DNA of 34,693 nt from an uncultured Collinsella sp. (GTDB lineage Bacteria > Actinomycetota > Coriobacteriia > Coriobacteriales > Coriobacteriaceae). The stretch spans positions 1-34,693 of the forward strand of contig CABUQG010000017.1 of the NCBI GenBank assembly GCA_902493535.1, read 5' to 3'. Positions 14,940 to 22,748 of the stretch are shown in pieces. Numbering within the stretch: the first letter of the stretch is position 1; every line of letters starts with the position of its first letter. The notes beneath the pieces were generated by a model. That model did not search any database and was not told where the DNA came from. It worked only from the letters and a program-made list of their open reading frames with translations. Position numbers and translations under genes: made by a program.

Positions 14940-15728
14940 CTAATGGCTGGAATAGCAGGTAGTGTGGGCGGCGCGGAAGCGGCAGTGCTCGTGCATACGG
15001 CAGATATTGCAGGTGGGGCGGCTCTGGGCGTCGTGGACCTCGCCGTCGAACAGACCGATCACCGCGGTCACGCTCTTGGTGGGCATGAGCAGGCTGGTGG
15101 GGGTGACGGTAAGCCCGATGAGCCGTGTGGCGTTGAGCGCATCCACGATCGAGCGCTGGGCAGAGAGCGGGCAGTCGCCATAGCCGGGACTGAAGCGCCA
15201 GTTGCCGGCGAGCCCGTGTGCAGCGGCGTCTGTCTTGACCTGTCGGTCCATCTGCTCAACAGCAGCTTCTACATAGGCAGAGCATGCGGCGTCGAGCACG
15301 GCTCCCTCTAGGGGTTGCTGGGCTCCCGTGGTGCGCAGGCGACGCTCAGCGTCCATGCCGAGGGTGCATACCATGAGTGCGGCAAAGCGGGCGTCTTTGA
15401 GATGGCGATAGATATCGCGACCGCGCAGCTCAACGTTGGTGCCGACCAGACGGATGCAAGGCTCGCCCTGCTCGTCAACGCCCGTGGCATCGACGGCAAA
15501 CACGCGTCGCACGCCACGGGGCTCAATGTCCAGTTCCAAACGTTCAACGACAAGCTCAATACGCTGCGACAGCTCGGGCTCAATCTGCTGGCCGCTGTAG
15601 CCCAGATACCGCAGCATCTCGGCACGGTCGACACGAGGGTGGTGGGCAGCGTCGATACGGTAAAGCGCCGGCGACGCAAGGTCGGCCGGCACTTCAACAA
15701 CGGTTGTATCGACGTGCGGTTTTTCCAT
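14940..15728 (-). CDS. Stand-alone MetH activation-domain protein
   Basis: A 262-residue protein corresponding to the C-terminal reactivation domain of MetH, which binds SAM and helps reductively methylate inactive cob(II)alamin. The SAM-binding signature RFSPGYGDCPLSAQ (residues about 178-191) matches the RxSPGY motif of the family. The C-terminus adds a cysteine cluster not in E. coli MetH: Cys240, Cys243, Cys249 and Cys258, in the pattern CxxCx5Cx8C, which might bind a metal or Fe-S cluster. It starts at 15728 with the metF stop overlapping as TAATG and ends 9 bases before metH, so translation is probably coupled in the order metF, activation domain, metH. A split MetH is known in some bacteria; the extra cysteines are worth noting. 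Confidence 0.88.
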   Translation of the reverse strand: MEKPHVDTTVVEVPADLASPALYRIDAAHHPRVDRAEMLRYLGYSGQQIEPELSQRIELVVERLELDIEPRGVRRVFAVDATGVDEQGEPCIRLVGTNVELRGRDIYRHLKDARFAALMVCTLGMDAERRLRTTGAQQPLEGAVLDAACSAYVEAAVEQMDRQVKTDAAAHGLAGNWRFSPGYGDCPLSAQRSIVDALNATRLIGLTVTPTSLLMPTKSVTAVIGLFDGEVHDAQSRPTCNICRMHEHCRFRAAHTTCYSSH

Positions 15729-16600
15729 TACCCCAGGCGCTCCATAATGGTCGCGGCGATTGCAGGACGGTTCATAGTGTACAGGTGCAGACCGTCGGCA
15801 CCGTGCTCCTTAAGGTCGCAAAGCTGACGAGCAGCATAATCTACACCGGCTGCCTGCAGGCTCTCGGGGTCGTTCTCGTACTTGGCGAGGATCTTGATGA
15901 CGGGGGAGGGCAGCGACGCGCCGCACATAAAGACCATGCGGCTGATCTGCGACTTGCCCATAAACGGCATGATGCCCGCGGTAATGGGCACGGTGATGCC
16001 GGCCTTGTCGGCAAGCTCGCGGAAGCGATAGAAGCACTCGTTATCAAAGAAGAGCTGTGTCACAAAGAAGCTTGCGCCGGCGTCTTGCTTTTGCTTGAGG
16101 TGCTCGACCGAAAGGTTGAGATCCTCGCAGGCAATGTGGCCCTCGGGGTAGGCTGCGGCGCCCACGCAAAAGCCGGCGTCGACGAGCTCGGGGATGAGGT
16201 CGCGGGCATAGGCGTAGTCGGAGGCAGGCTTGTCGTCCTCGGTCGCGCCGGCGGGCAGGTCGCCGCGCAGGGCTAGCACGTTTTCCACGCCGGCAGTGCG
16301 ATACTCGTCAATCTTGGCGGCGATGTCGGCGTGGGTGCGGCCCACGCAGGTGAGATGCGCTACCGAGGGTGTATCGAATTCGCTCGAAATCATATGCGCG
16401 ATGGGGGCGGTGGTGGCACCGTTACCCGAGCCGCCGGCCGAGCAGGTGACCGAGACAAAGCTCGGCGAAAGCTTACACAGATTGCCTGCCACCTCGCGAG
16501 CCGTGTCGAGGGTAAGCTCGCCCTTGGGCGGGAACATCTCAAACGAAACGGGTGCGGTGCCCTGGGACGCTGCCTGCTTAAAAACCTCGTCGACGCGCAT
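15728..16600 (-). CDS. metF: Methylenetetrahydrofolate reductase
   Basis: Reduces 5,10-methylenetetrahydrofolate to 5-methyltetrahydrofolate using FAD and NAD(P)H, providing the methyl donor for the MetH encoded in the same operon. The 290-residue length is typical of bacterial MetF. The conserved catalytic region VSFEMFPPKGE places the active-site Glu at residue 21. Later landmarks are HLTCVGRTHADI, NVLALRGDLPAG and FFVTQLFFDNECF with the GIMPFMGKSQI stretch. It is the first gene of a three-gene minus-strand operon. The ATG at 16600 follows AAAGGAG. A -10-like TAGAAT lies about 55 bases upstream. The resulting leader is too short for a SAM or cobalamin riboswitch, and none is visible. Confidence 0.95.
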   Translation of the reverse strand: MRVDEVFKQAASQGTAPVSFEMFPPKGELTLDTAREVAGNLCKLSPSFVSVTCSAGGSGNGATTAPIAHMISSEFDTPSVAHLTCVGRTHADIAAKIDEYRTAGVENVLALRGDLPAGATEDDKPASDYAYARDLIPELVDAGFCVGAAAYPEGHIACEDLNLSVEHLKQKQDAGASFFVTQLFFDNECFYRFRELADKAGITVPITAGIMPFMGKSQISRMVFMCGASLPSPVIKILAKYENDPESLQAAGVDYAARQLCDLKEHGADGLHLYTMNRPAIAATIMERLG

Positions 16601-16739
16601 ATCGTGCTCCTTTAGATACTTAATAGTGTGATGTGTGGTAAGGATTCTACAGCACCACTGTGTTACGGTGGAGTTTCACTCGCTATTTGGGGATACCAAT
16701 CGAAAATGCTTTGCTATCGGCATTTCTTATAACAGAGCG

Positions 16740-16815
16740 GTCAATCTAGGATGGGGCTATAAAGACTGGTATCTGATACGAAATACCAGTTAATAGAGCC
16801 CCATCCCAAATTGAC
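16740..16815. repeat. 76-bp three-segment hairpin element
   Basis: The element is an inverted repeat with three perfectly paired segments: GTCAAT (16740-16745) with ATTGAC (16810-16815), GGATGGGGCT (16749-16758) with AGCCCCATCC (16797-16806), and ACTGGTAT (16765-16772) with ATACCAGT (16783-16790). The two internal loops are symmetrical, 3 and 6 bases on each side, and the terminal loop is 10 bases. It lies in the divergent region between metF and the glutamine synthetase gene. The sequence is more AT-rich than its surroundings and resembles a small palindromic mobile element. Confidence 0.85.
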
Positions 16816-16902
16816 TACCCTTAAACTATGGGGAGAGGTCTGCAATTTATACAGTTGATTGGCTGTTGAGGGTGGCAACGCCGCCTCGATAGGGTAACCT
16901 CA

Positions 16903-16952
16903 TTGATTGGTTTCGTGACAGCAACATAACGGTAATGTCGCGGAAACACGAC
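16903..16952 (+). promoter_or_regulatory. Candidate promoter and nitrogen-type repeat upstream of glutamine synthetase
   Basis: TTGATT (16903-16908) and CATAAC (16925-16930) are 16 bp apart. Overlapping them, GTGAC (16915), ATAAC (16926), GTCGC (16937) and ACGAC (16948) recur every 11 bases. This loosely recalls the 5-6-5-6 layout of actinobacterial GlnR sites, but the match is poor and no GlnR gene is in the window. The leader to the start codon would be about 90 nt. Confidence 0.3.
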
Positions 16953-17026
16953 GAGCCTAATCTATGACTCGTTCGTTAGTAATCAACACCGCTTCTCACG
17001 CGGTGCCGATACGAAGGGAGTTCCGT

Positions 17027-19114
17027 ATGGCCGATCTTACTGACCGCTTCGGGACCATGGTGTTCTCTGAGGAAGTCATGAAGGACTACCTCCCCAAGGA
17101 CATTTGGAAGCGCCTTGCTGCAACCCTCGAGGGCGGTGAGCCACTCGACCTGGATGTGGCCAACGCCGTTGCCCACGCCATGAAGGTCTGGGCCATCTCC
17201 AAGGGTGCGACGCACTACGCACACTGGTTCCAGCCGCTTTCGGGCATTACTTCCGAGAAGCACGACAGCTTCCTGGAGCCCAACCACGACGGCACCGCTA
17301 TTACCAAGTTTACGGGCAAGAACCTCATCCAGGGCGAGCCGGACGCCTCCAGCTTCCCCAACGGCGGCCTGCGCGCTACCTTCGAGGCCCGTGGCTACAC
17401 CGCTTGGGATCCCACTAGCCCCGCCTTTATCAAGGACGATGTCCTGTGCATCCCCACGGCTTTCTGCTCCTACACGGGCGAGGCCCTGGACAAGAAGACC
17501 CCGCTGCTGCGCTCCATGACCGCGCTCTCGCGTGAGTCTAAGCGCGTTTTGGCGCTGTTTGGCAAGACCCCCAAGAAGGTCGTTCCTTCCGTGGGCGACG
17601 AGCAGGAGTACTTCCTGATCAAGAAGGACGCCTATCGCAAGCGCAAGGACCTGGTCATCACCGGCCGCACCCTCTTTGGTGCTGCTCCCTGCAAGGGCCA
17701 GGAGCTCGAGGAGCACTACTTTGGCGCTATCCGCCCCACCGTCTCGGCCTATATGAAGGACCTGGACGATGAACTGTGGGCGCTTGGCATTCCCGCCAAG
17801 ACCAAGCACAACGAGGTTGCTCCCTGCCAGCATGAGCTCGCACCGGTCTATGGCGAGGTCAACGAGGCCATCGACCAGAATCTGGTCATGATGGAGAAGA
17901 TGAAGCTCATCGCCTCCCGCCACGACTTGGTCTGCCTGCTGCACGAGAAGCCCTTCGAGGGCATCAACGGTTCGGGCAAGCACAACAACTGGTCGCTTGG
18001 CACCGAGTCCGAGAATCTGCTCGATCCGGGCGACACCCCGCTCGACAACCTGCAGTTCATCGTCTTCCTCACCGCGGTGATCGAGGCCGTCGATAACTAT
18101 CAGGAGCTCCTGCGTGCCTCCGTTGCCTCGGCCGGCAACGACCATCGTCTGGGCGCCAACGAGGCTCCTCCGGCGATTATGTCCATCTTCCTGGGCGACC
18201 AGCTTACCGAGGTCGTCGAGAAGATCATTGATGGCAAGGCTTCCGTCCATGCCACGCGCGGCGTGCTCGACCTGGGCGCCGATACCCTGCCCAAGCTGAT
18301 GCAGGATAACACCGACCGCAACCGCACCTCCCCGTTTGCCTTCACCGGCAACAAGTTCGAGTTCCGTGCCTGCGGTTCCGAGCAGAACGTTTCCGACTCC
18401 AACCTGGTGCTCGATGCCGCCGTGGCCAAGTCGCTCAAGTCCTTCGCCGACGCGCTTGAGGGTACGCCCGAGGATGAGTTCCAGGACGCCGCGCTCGAGT
18501 ACTGCAAGAAGGTCCTGACCGACCACCAGCGCATCCTGTTCTCCGGTGACGGCTACTCTGACGAGTGGCCCGTTGAGGCCGAGAAGCGCGGTCTTGCCAA
18601 CAACAAGACCACGGCCGACGCCCTGCCCGCCTTTGTTTCCGATAAGGCCATTGCGCTCTTTGAGGAGACGGGTGTCCTGACCAAGGCCGAGGCCCAGTGC
18701 CGCTACGACTGCAAGCTCGAGAAGTACAACAAGCTCATGAACATCGAGGCCACAACGATGGTTCGCGAGGCGCGTCGTACCTATCGCCCGGTCATTACCG
18801 CCTATGCCACCAAGGTCGCTAAGGGCCTTGAGACTATTCGTGCCGCCGGTGCTGAGGCCGCCATGCAGTGCGAGCAGAACACGCTCAACAAGCTCTGCAA
18901 CGGCATCACCACCATCAACGACTCCATCAAGGCGCTCGACGCCGTGCATCAGAAGGCCGAGGCTCTCGATGGCCAGGAGCAGGCCAACGTGTATGCACAC
19001 GAGGTCGTTCCCGCTATGGATACGCTGCGCGCCGCCGTGGATGCCATGGAGGAGATTGTGGCCGCCGACTACTGGCCGGTCCCGACCTACGACGACATTC
19101 TGTTCTATGTGTAA
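17027..19114 (+). CDS. glnN: Type III glutamine synthetase
   Basis: Assimilates ammonia by ATP-dependent amidation of glutamate. The 695-residue length identifies the GSIII family (about 700-730 residues, against about 450 for GSI). Seen are the N-terminal GSIII-specific region (FGTMVFSEEVM, ATHYAHWFQPLSG), the active-site stretch NEVAPCQHELAPVYGE and the phosphate-binding NGSGKHNNWSLGT. The C-terminal 100 or so residues are the helical GSIII extension. I chose the ATG at 17027 because AAGGGAGTTCC precedes it and MADLTDRFG begins the family alignment; 21 open codons upstream lack a ribosome site. It is monocistronic with its own terminator. GSIII is common in anaerobic gut bacteria. A candidate promoter lies at 16903-16930. 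Confidence 0.96.
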   Translation: MADLTDRFGTMVFSEEVMKDYLPKDIWKRLAATLEGGEPLDLDVANAVAHAMKVWAISKGATHYAHWFQPLSGITSEKHDSFLEPNHDGTAITKFTGKNLIQGEPDASSFPNGGLRATFEARGYTAWDPTSPAFIKDDVLCIPTAFCSYTGEALDKKTPLLRSMTALSRESKRVLALFGKTPKKVVPSVGDEQEYFLIKKDAYRKRKDLVITGRTLFGAAPCKGQELEEHYFGAIRPTVSAYMKDLDDELWALGIPAKTKHNEVAPCQHELAPVYGEVNEAIDQNLVMMEKMKLIASRHDLVCLLHEKPFEGINGSGKHNNWSLGTESENLLDPGDTPLDNLQFIVFLTAVIEAVDNYQELLRASVASAGNDHRLGANEAPPAIMSIFLGDQLTEVVEKIIDGKASVHATRGVLDLGADTLPKLMQDNTDRNRTSPFAFTGNKFEFRACGSEQNVSDSNLVLDAAVAKSLKSFADALEGTPEDEFQDAALEYCKKVLTDHQRILFSGDGYSDEWPVEAEKRGLANNKTTADALPAFVSDKAIALFEETGVLTKAEAQCRYDCKLEKYNKLMNIEATTMVREARRTYRPVITAYATKVAKGLETIRAAGAEAAMQCEQNTLNKLCNGITTINDSIKALDAVHQKAEALDGQEQANVYAHEVVPAMDTLRAAVDAMEEIVAADYWPVPTYDDILFYV

Positions 19115-19137
19115 CAGACACGTTTGATTTTGCGTGT

Positions 19138-19173
19138 GAAGGGGTCTCGCCTGTGTGAGGCCCCTTCTTTTTT
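19138..19173 (+). terminator. Rho-independent terminator after glutamine synthetase
   Basis: GAAGGGGTCTC pairs with GAGGCCCCTTC, almost fully complementary, around a short loop and runs into six T residues ending at 19173. Confidence 0.85.
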
Positions 19174-19297
19174 GCCGCTTTGACCTGCTTTGAACTTGCA
19201 GTCGAGCGAGCGTTTCGCGCGGGGCATCTTAAAAGTTGTAACCTGTTTTGGCATGCGGACGTTTCGGGCGTTTGTTCATAAAGGGGAGGGTGATCCG

Positions 19298-20059
19298 ATG
19301 AGGGTATTCGATATCGTGTTTAGCCCGACCGGCGGAACGGAAAGGGCGTCTGGCTACATTGCCAATGCGTTGGAAGGGGAAACCGTTGCTGTAGATCTGA
19401 CCGATAGCGGGCTTGGTTTTCGCACGGTTGCGATGACAAAAGAGGATGTAGCCGTGATCGCGGTGCCCTCGTATGGCGGGCGAGTCCCGGCTGTGGCTGC
19501 GGAGCGCTTGGGTATGATGCGGGGAAACGGTGCGCAGGCGGTTCTGGTTTGTGTTTACGGAAACCGCGCGTATGAGGACACGCTGGTCGAGCTTGAGGAT
19601 GCGGCAAAGGGCGCGGGCTTTCGGGTGATCGCGGCGGTTTCTGCCATCGCCGAGCATTCTATTGTTCGCCAGTTTGCAGCCGGTCGGCCAGATGCGCAGG
19701 ACGCGGCGCAGCTCATTGGGTTTGCGGATCAGATTCAGCAAAAGATGTCTGCAGGAGATGCTTCTGAGCCGGCTATTCCGGGCAATCGTCCCTATAAGAA
19801 GGCCGGGGGCGCCGGTATGGTGCCCAAGGCCACAAAAGAGTGCGCCGCTTGCGGGGCTTGTGCCGCAGCGTGCCCTGTTGGCGCTATCGATAAAGACGAT
19901 CCCAAGCGGGTGGACAAAAAGACCTGCATTTCCTGCATGCGTTGCGTTGCCGTGTGTCCGTGGGGCGCTCGCGCGGTAAATCCCGTCATGCTCTCTGCGG
20001 CTACCAAGATGTTGAGCAAAGTCTGCGCCGAACGGAAGGAGTGCGAGCTGTTTATCTAG
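19298..20059 (+). CDS. EFR1-type flavodoxin/ferredoxin fusion protein
   Basis: A 253-residue electron-transfer protein with two parts. Residues 1-150 form a flavodoxin-like domain whose FMN phosphate loop is SPTGGT (9-14), followed by IAVPSYGGRVP. The C-terminal part carries two 4Fe-4S ferredoxin motifs: Cys182/185/188/192 in CAACGACAAACP and Cys210/213/216/220 in CISCMRCVAVCP. Such proteins (annotated as EFR1-family ferrodoxin) are frequent in anaerobes; their redox partners are generally unknown. The ATG at 19298 was chosen because AAGGGGAGGG precedes it and the flavodoxin fold begins there; an upstream open stretch of 36 codons looks non-coding. It appears monocistronic, converging on the tRNA-Glu gene. 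Confidence 0.85.
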   Translation: MRVFDIVFSPTGGTERASGYIANALEGETVAVDLTDSGLGFRTVAMTKEDVAVIAVPSYGGRVPAVAAERLGMMRGNGAQAVLVCVYGNRAYEDTLVELEDAAKGAGFRVIAAVSAIAEHSIVRQFAAGRPDAQDAAQLIGFADQIQQKMSAGDASEPAIPGNRPYKKAGGAGMVPKATKECAACGACAAACPVGAIDKDDPKRVDKKTCISCMRCVAVCPWGARAVNPVMLSAATKMLSKVCAERKECELFI

Positions 20060-20095
20060 CGCAGGGGCTTTGAGTACTTTTCGTCTTATAACGGC

Positions 20096-20135
20096 AAAAA
20101 GAACGAACCCGTCGGACCTTACATCCGGCGGGTTC
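20096..20135 (-). terminator. Terminator of the tRNA-Glu transcript
   Basis: On the minus strand GAACCCGCCGGA pairs with TCCGACGGGTTC around a 7-base loop, followed by TTCTTTTTG. It lies about 15 bases past the tRNA 3' end and also faces the convergent EFR1 gene. Confidence 0.8.
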
Positions 20136-20149
20136 GAACATTTTAAAGT

Positions 20150-20226
20150 TGGTGCCCCCAGCGGGATTCGAACCCGCGATATCCACCTTGAAAGGGTGGC
20201 GTCCTTGGCCGCTAGACGATGGGGAC
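20150..20226 (-). tRNA. tRNA-Glu (anticodon TTC)
   Basis: Read on the minus strand, the acceptor stem is GTCCCCA (20226-20220) with TGGGGGC. The T-arm is GCGGG-TTCGAAT-CCCGC, and the anticodon stem CCACC-CTTTCAA-GGTGG places TTC in the loop, reading GAA and GAG as glutamate. The discriminator base is A and CCA is encoded (20150-20152). The cloverleaf is complete. A transcription start a few bases upstream and a terminator downstream make it a single-gene unit. Charged Glu-tRNA also feeds haem synthesis, but nothing here links to that. Confidence 0.96.
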
Positions 20227-20236
20227 AGCGGGAAAG

Positions 20237-20245
20237 AGTATAGCA
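20237..20245 (-). promoter_or_regulatory. Extended -10 promoter of tRNA-Glu
   Basis: Minus-strand TGCTATACT is an extended -10 element, with TATACT at 20242-20237 and TGC just upstream. It lies about 11 bases before the mature tRNA 5' end, so transcription should start near 20230. The corresponding -35 region is poor, which fits an extended -10 promoter. Confidence 0.55.
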
Positions 20246-20282
20246 GACTTTTTTGCCGGCGCGTATATCGTTGGCAAACTGG

Positions 20283-20312
20283 AAAACCACCACACAGGAG
20301 CTGGCTCCCTAT
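20283..20312. repeat. Degenerate half of a REP-like repeat
   Basis: The stretch AACCACCACACAGGAGC followed by TGGCTCCC resembles the element at 20485-20519 (AACCACCACAAAGGTGC then CTGTCCCC), with about 17 of 22 core positions alike. Only one arm is evident here. Together the two copies flank the 40-bp-phased motif array. Confidence 0.45.
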
Positions 20313-20327
20313 CCCGATCTTCAAACA

Positions 20328-20462
20328 TCTCAACCTGTAACATCTGGGCTGATAAATCGGCTCTATCTGTTACAGATCGAGACAGACGGCGGGCGTCGGG
20401 ACGAATATCTCAATCTGTAACAGTAAGACGACTTTCAACGGCCTAGATGTTACAGATCGAGA
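20328..20462. promoter_or_regulatory. Four-site phased inverted motif array
   Basis: A 15-bp motif, TGTTACAGATCGAGA, occurs at 20368-20382 and 20448-20462, and in reverse orientation at 20328-20342 (TCTCAACCTGTAACA) and 20408-20422 (TCTCAATCTGTAACA). Start-to-start spacing is exactly 40 bp three times, while the 25-bp spacers are unrelated in sequence. Around the core GTTAC the sites are nearly palindromic; one is ATCTGT-T-ACAGAT. This looks like operators on about four helical turns. The array lies 100-235 bp upstream of tRNA-Glu and downstream of the murT-gatD stop. Confidence 0.8.
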
Positions 20463-20480
20463 CAAACAAACGTGGCAGAT

Positions 20481-20519
20481 CAAAACCACCACAAAGGTGC
20501 CTGTCCCCTTTGTGGTGGT
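20481..20519 (-). terminator. REP-like hairpin acting as murT-gatD terminator
   Basis: ACCACCACAAAGG (20485-20497) and CCTTTGTGGTGGT (20507-20519) form a perfect 13-bp stem with a 9-base loop. On the minus strand the stem follows the murT-gatD stop by a few bases and is followed by TTTTG, a weak T tract. The sequence belongs to a repeat family also seen at 20283 and 26652, so this is probably a repeat element used as a terminator. Confidence 0.65.
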
Positions 20520-20525
20520 GGGGTG

Positions 20526-22703
20526 CTAGGGGAGGAGTTTCATCGCGGCGTCGTGGGCAGCGTGCTCGTAAGCGTCGTCGAGGGGCTTGAGCGGCAGCAG
20601 GGCGGCGGCCTGTGCGTCGCCACGGCGCTCGAGGGCGTGGGCGATGAGCCAGTCAGCGAGCGCGGGGTTCTTGGGTAGTGCCGGTCCGTGTAGGTACGTG
20701 CCGATGACGCCCTTGTAGATGAGGCCTTCAAAGCCATCGTCGCCGTTGTTGCCGGTACCCGTGACGACGGACGTTCCGAGCGGCGTGGCCTCCGCATCGA
20801 GCAGGGTGCGGCCGCCGTGATTCTCGAATCCCACAAAGGGCTCGGGTGCCAGGTCGGTCTTGACGGCGACGTTGCCGATCAGGCGATCGGAGCCGCGCAC
20901 GGTTTCGGCGGCAACGACGCCCAGGCCCTCGATGCGATCCTCGCCCATATAGTACGAACGGCCGAGCAGCTGATAACTGCCACAGATGGCAAGCAGTGTG
21001 CCACCGTCCTCAACATAGGCCGCGACCTTGTCTTTTTGAGCGAGCAGCTCGTGTGCCACGGCTAGCTGATCGCGGTCGGAGCCACCGCCCATCATGACGA
21101 TATCGGCATCGGTGAGATCGAGTGACTCACCCATACGGACCTCGTCCACGCGAACGGGGATGCCGCGCCAGGCGCAGCGACGCTCGAGGGCGATAACGTT
21201 GCCGCCGTCGCCGTAGAGGTTGAGGGCATCGGGGTACAGGTAGACGATGCGCAGCGGGCGCGAAAGCTCGACTGGCGCGATGCCGACGGGGACGGCACTG
21301 CCATCGGCACACGTTGCAGCGCGGGCAGCAACCGTGGCTGCATCGGCACCCTTCAGCCCATCGAGTTCTTTGACCAGCGGCGGGAAGGCCGTGTAGTTGG
21401 CGACGGCATAGAAAGTGTCGCCTGCGGCTTCATCCGCAACGGCGCCAATTGCCTGCGCGACGTCCGAGATAATCGCGGCATCGATGCCGGCGTACTTGAG
21501 GCGTACCTGCATGTCGTGCGCACGCGTGCCTCCGGCAAAGGCGACAAGACCCGGTGTGTCGGCGATGCGCTCGAAGTCGACGTCGTAGATCCACGAGACA
21601 TCGTGGCCGTCGGCGTCGTTGTCGTTCAGGAAGAAGGCGCAGAGCCTGCCGCCTGCCGTTTTAATGGACTGGATCTGGCGATCGAAGCCCACGGGATTTT
21701 TGGCCAGGTTTGCCTCGACGGTACGGCCGGCGATCTCCCAGCGGCCCATACGTCCGCCGGCGGGGACGTAGGCATCGAGCGTAGGCTGTAGAAACGCCGT
21801 GTCCACGCCCAACTCGCGTGCGGCAAAGAAGGCGGCGGCAACGTTATAGACCATGTACAGACCGTTGTAGCGTGTGGCGATGTGTGCGGCAGCCGCGTCG
21901 GGCGCAGATCCAAAGACCAGGTCAAAGTCGTAGCCGTCGCAGCCGAGCTCCACGCCCGTCACGCGACGGACAAGCACAGGGCGGGCCCAGCTGCACGAGG
22001 GGCAATGGTAGGCGCCGAGCTGGCCGTATTGCACGTAGTCATACTCCAGCGGCGCGTTGCACTGTGAGCAAAAGCGCGAATCGCTAATACGGTCGGACTC
22101 GGTGTTGGTGGCGCCGTCGATGCCAAAGGCGATGTTTGCATTGGGAACGCGTGCGGCGATCGCGGCACACAGCGGGTCGTCTGCGTTGTAGATGAGCGTT
22201 GTTGCCGGAGAGAGCTCCAACGCATGGGCGATGACCTCCTGGGTGTGATCGATCTCGCCATAGCGATCCAGCTGGTCGCGGAACAGGTTGAGCAGCACGA
22301 AGTACGTCGGCTTGAGCTTGGGCAGGACGCGCACGGTGTAGAGCTCATCGCATTCAAAAACGCCCACGCGCTTGCCGCCGCCGGCTCGCTTGAGGCCGCT
22401 GCGCGCCTCGAGCAGTGCACCCACCACGCCCGGCTCCATGTTGTTGCCGGCGCGGTTGCATACCACGGTGGCGCCGCTGGCGGCAACGGCGTCGGCGATG
22501 AGGTTGGAGGTGGTGGTCTTACCGTTGGTGCCGGTGATCACCACGCTGCGGTCGATAAGGCCGGCGAGGTCGCTTAGCAGCTCGGGGTCGATCTTCATGG
22601 CGATGCGGCCGGGGAGTACGCCGCCCTGGCGTTTGAGGACAGAGCGCAGTCCCCAGCGAGCGATATCGCTCGAGGTACAGGCGAGAGATGAGCGGAGGTT
22701 CAT
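20526..22703 (-). CDS. Fused lipid II isoglutaminyl synthase, MurT-GatD
   Basis: One 725-residue frame combines both subunits of the enzyme that amidates D-glutamate of lipid II to D-isoglutamine, normally two proteins. Residues 1-465 are MurT: Mur-ligase P-loop GTNGKTTTS (58-66), a zinc ribbon with Cys212, Cys215, Cys234 and Cys237, and the C-terminal DUF1727 region with NDNDADGHDVSW (360-371). Residues 484-725 are GatD, a class I glutamine amidotransferase: nucleophile Cys574 in LLAICGSYQLLG and His672 in GTYLHGP. A linker of about 15-20 residues joins them. No frameshift or stop is seen. The ATG at 22703 has a modest AGGAA site. It lies 45 bp after two paralogous genes on the same strand. 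Confidence 0.93.
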   Translation of the reverse strand: MNLRSSLACTSSDIARWGLRSVLKRQGGVLPGRIAMKIDPELLSDLAGLIDRSVVITGTNGKTTTSNLIADAVAASGATVVCNRAGNNMEPGVVGALLEARSGLKRAGGGKRVGVFECDELYTVRVLPKLKPTYFVLLNLFRDQLDRYGEIDHTQEVIAHALELSPATTLIYNADDPLCAAIAARVPNANIAFGIDGATNTESDRISDSRFCSQCNAPLEYDYVQYGQLGAYHCPSCSWARPVLVRRVTGVELGCDGYDFDLVFGSAPDAAAAHIATRYNGLYMVYNVAAAFFAARELGVDTAFLQPTLDAYVPAGGRMGRWEIAGRTVEANLAKNPVGFDRQIQSIKTAGGRLCAFFLNDNDADGHDVSWIYDVDFERIADTPGLVAFAGGTRAHDMQVRLKYAGIDAAIISDVAQAIGAVADEAAGDTFYAVANYTAFPPLVKELDGLKGADAATVAARAATCADGSAVPVGIAPVELSRPLRIVYLYPDALNLYGDGGNVIALERRCAWRGIPVRVDEVRMGESLDLTDADIVMMGGGSDRDQLAVAHELLAQKDKVAAYVEDGGTLLAICGSYQLLGRSYYMGEDRIEGLGVVAAETVRGSDRLIGNVAVKTDLAPEPFVGFENHGGRTLLDAEATPLGTSVVTGTGNNGDDGFEGLIYKGVIGTYLHGPALPKNPALADWLIAHALERRGDAQAAALLPLKPLDDAYEHAAHDAAMKLLP

Positions 22704-22748
22704 GAAACCGTTCCTAACATAGATGACATGGTCGGGGCGATCGCGTCG

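Noticed and set aside
16601..16700. A SAM or cobalamin riboswitch upstream of the metF operon
   Set aside because: The distance from the likely -10 to the start is about 55 bases, and no B12-box or S-box core is visible.
20328..20487. A CRISPR array (regular 40-bp spacing, unrelated spacers)
   Set aside because: The repeated motif is only 15 bp, alternates in orientation and has four imperfect copies; no cas genes are present.
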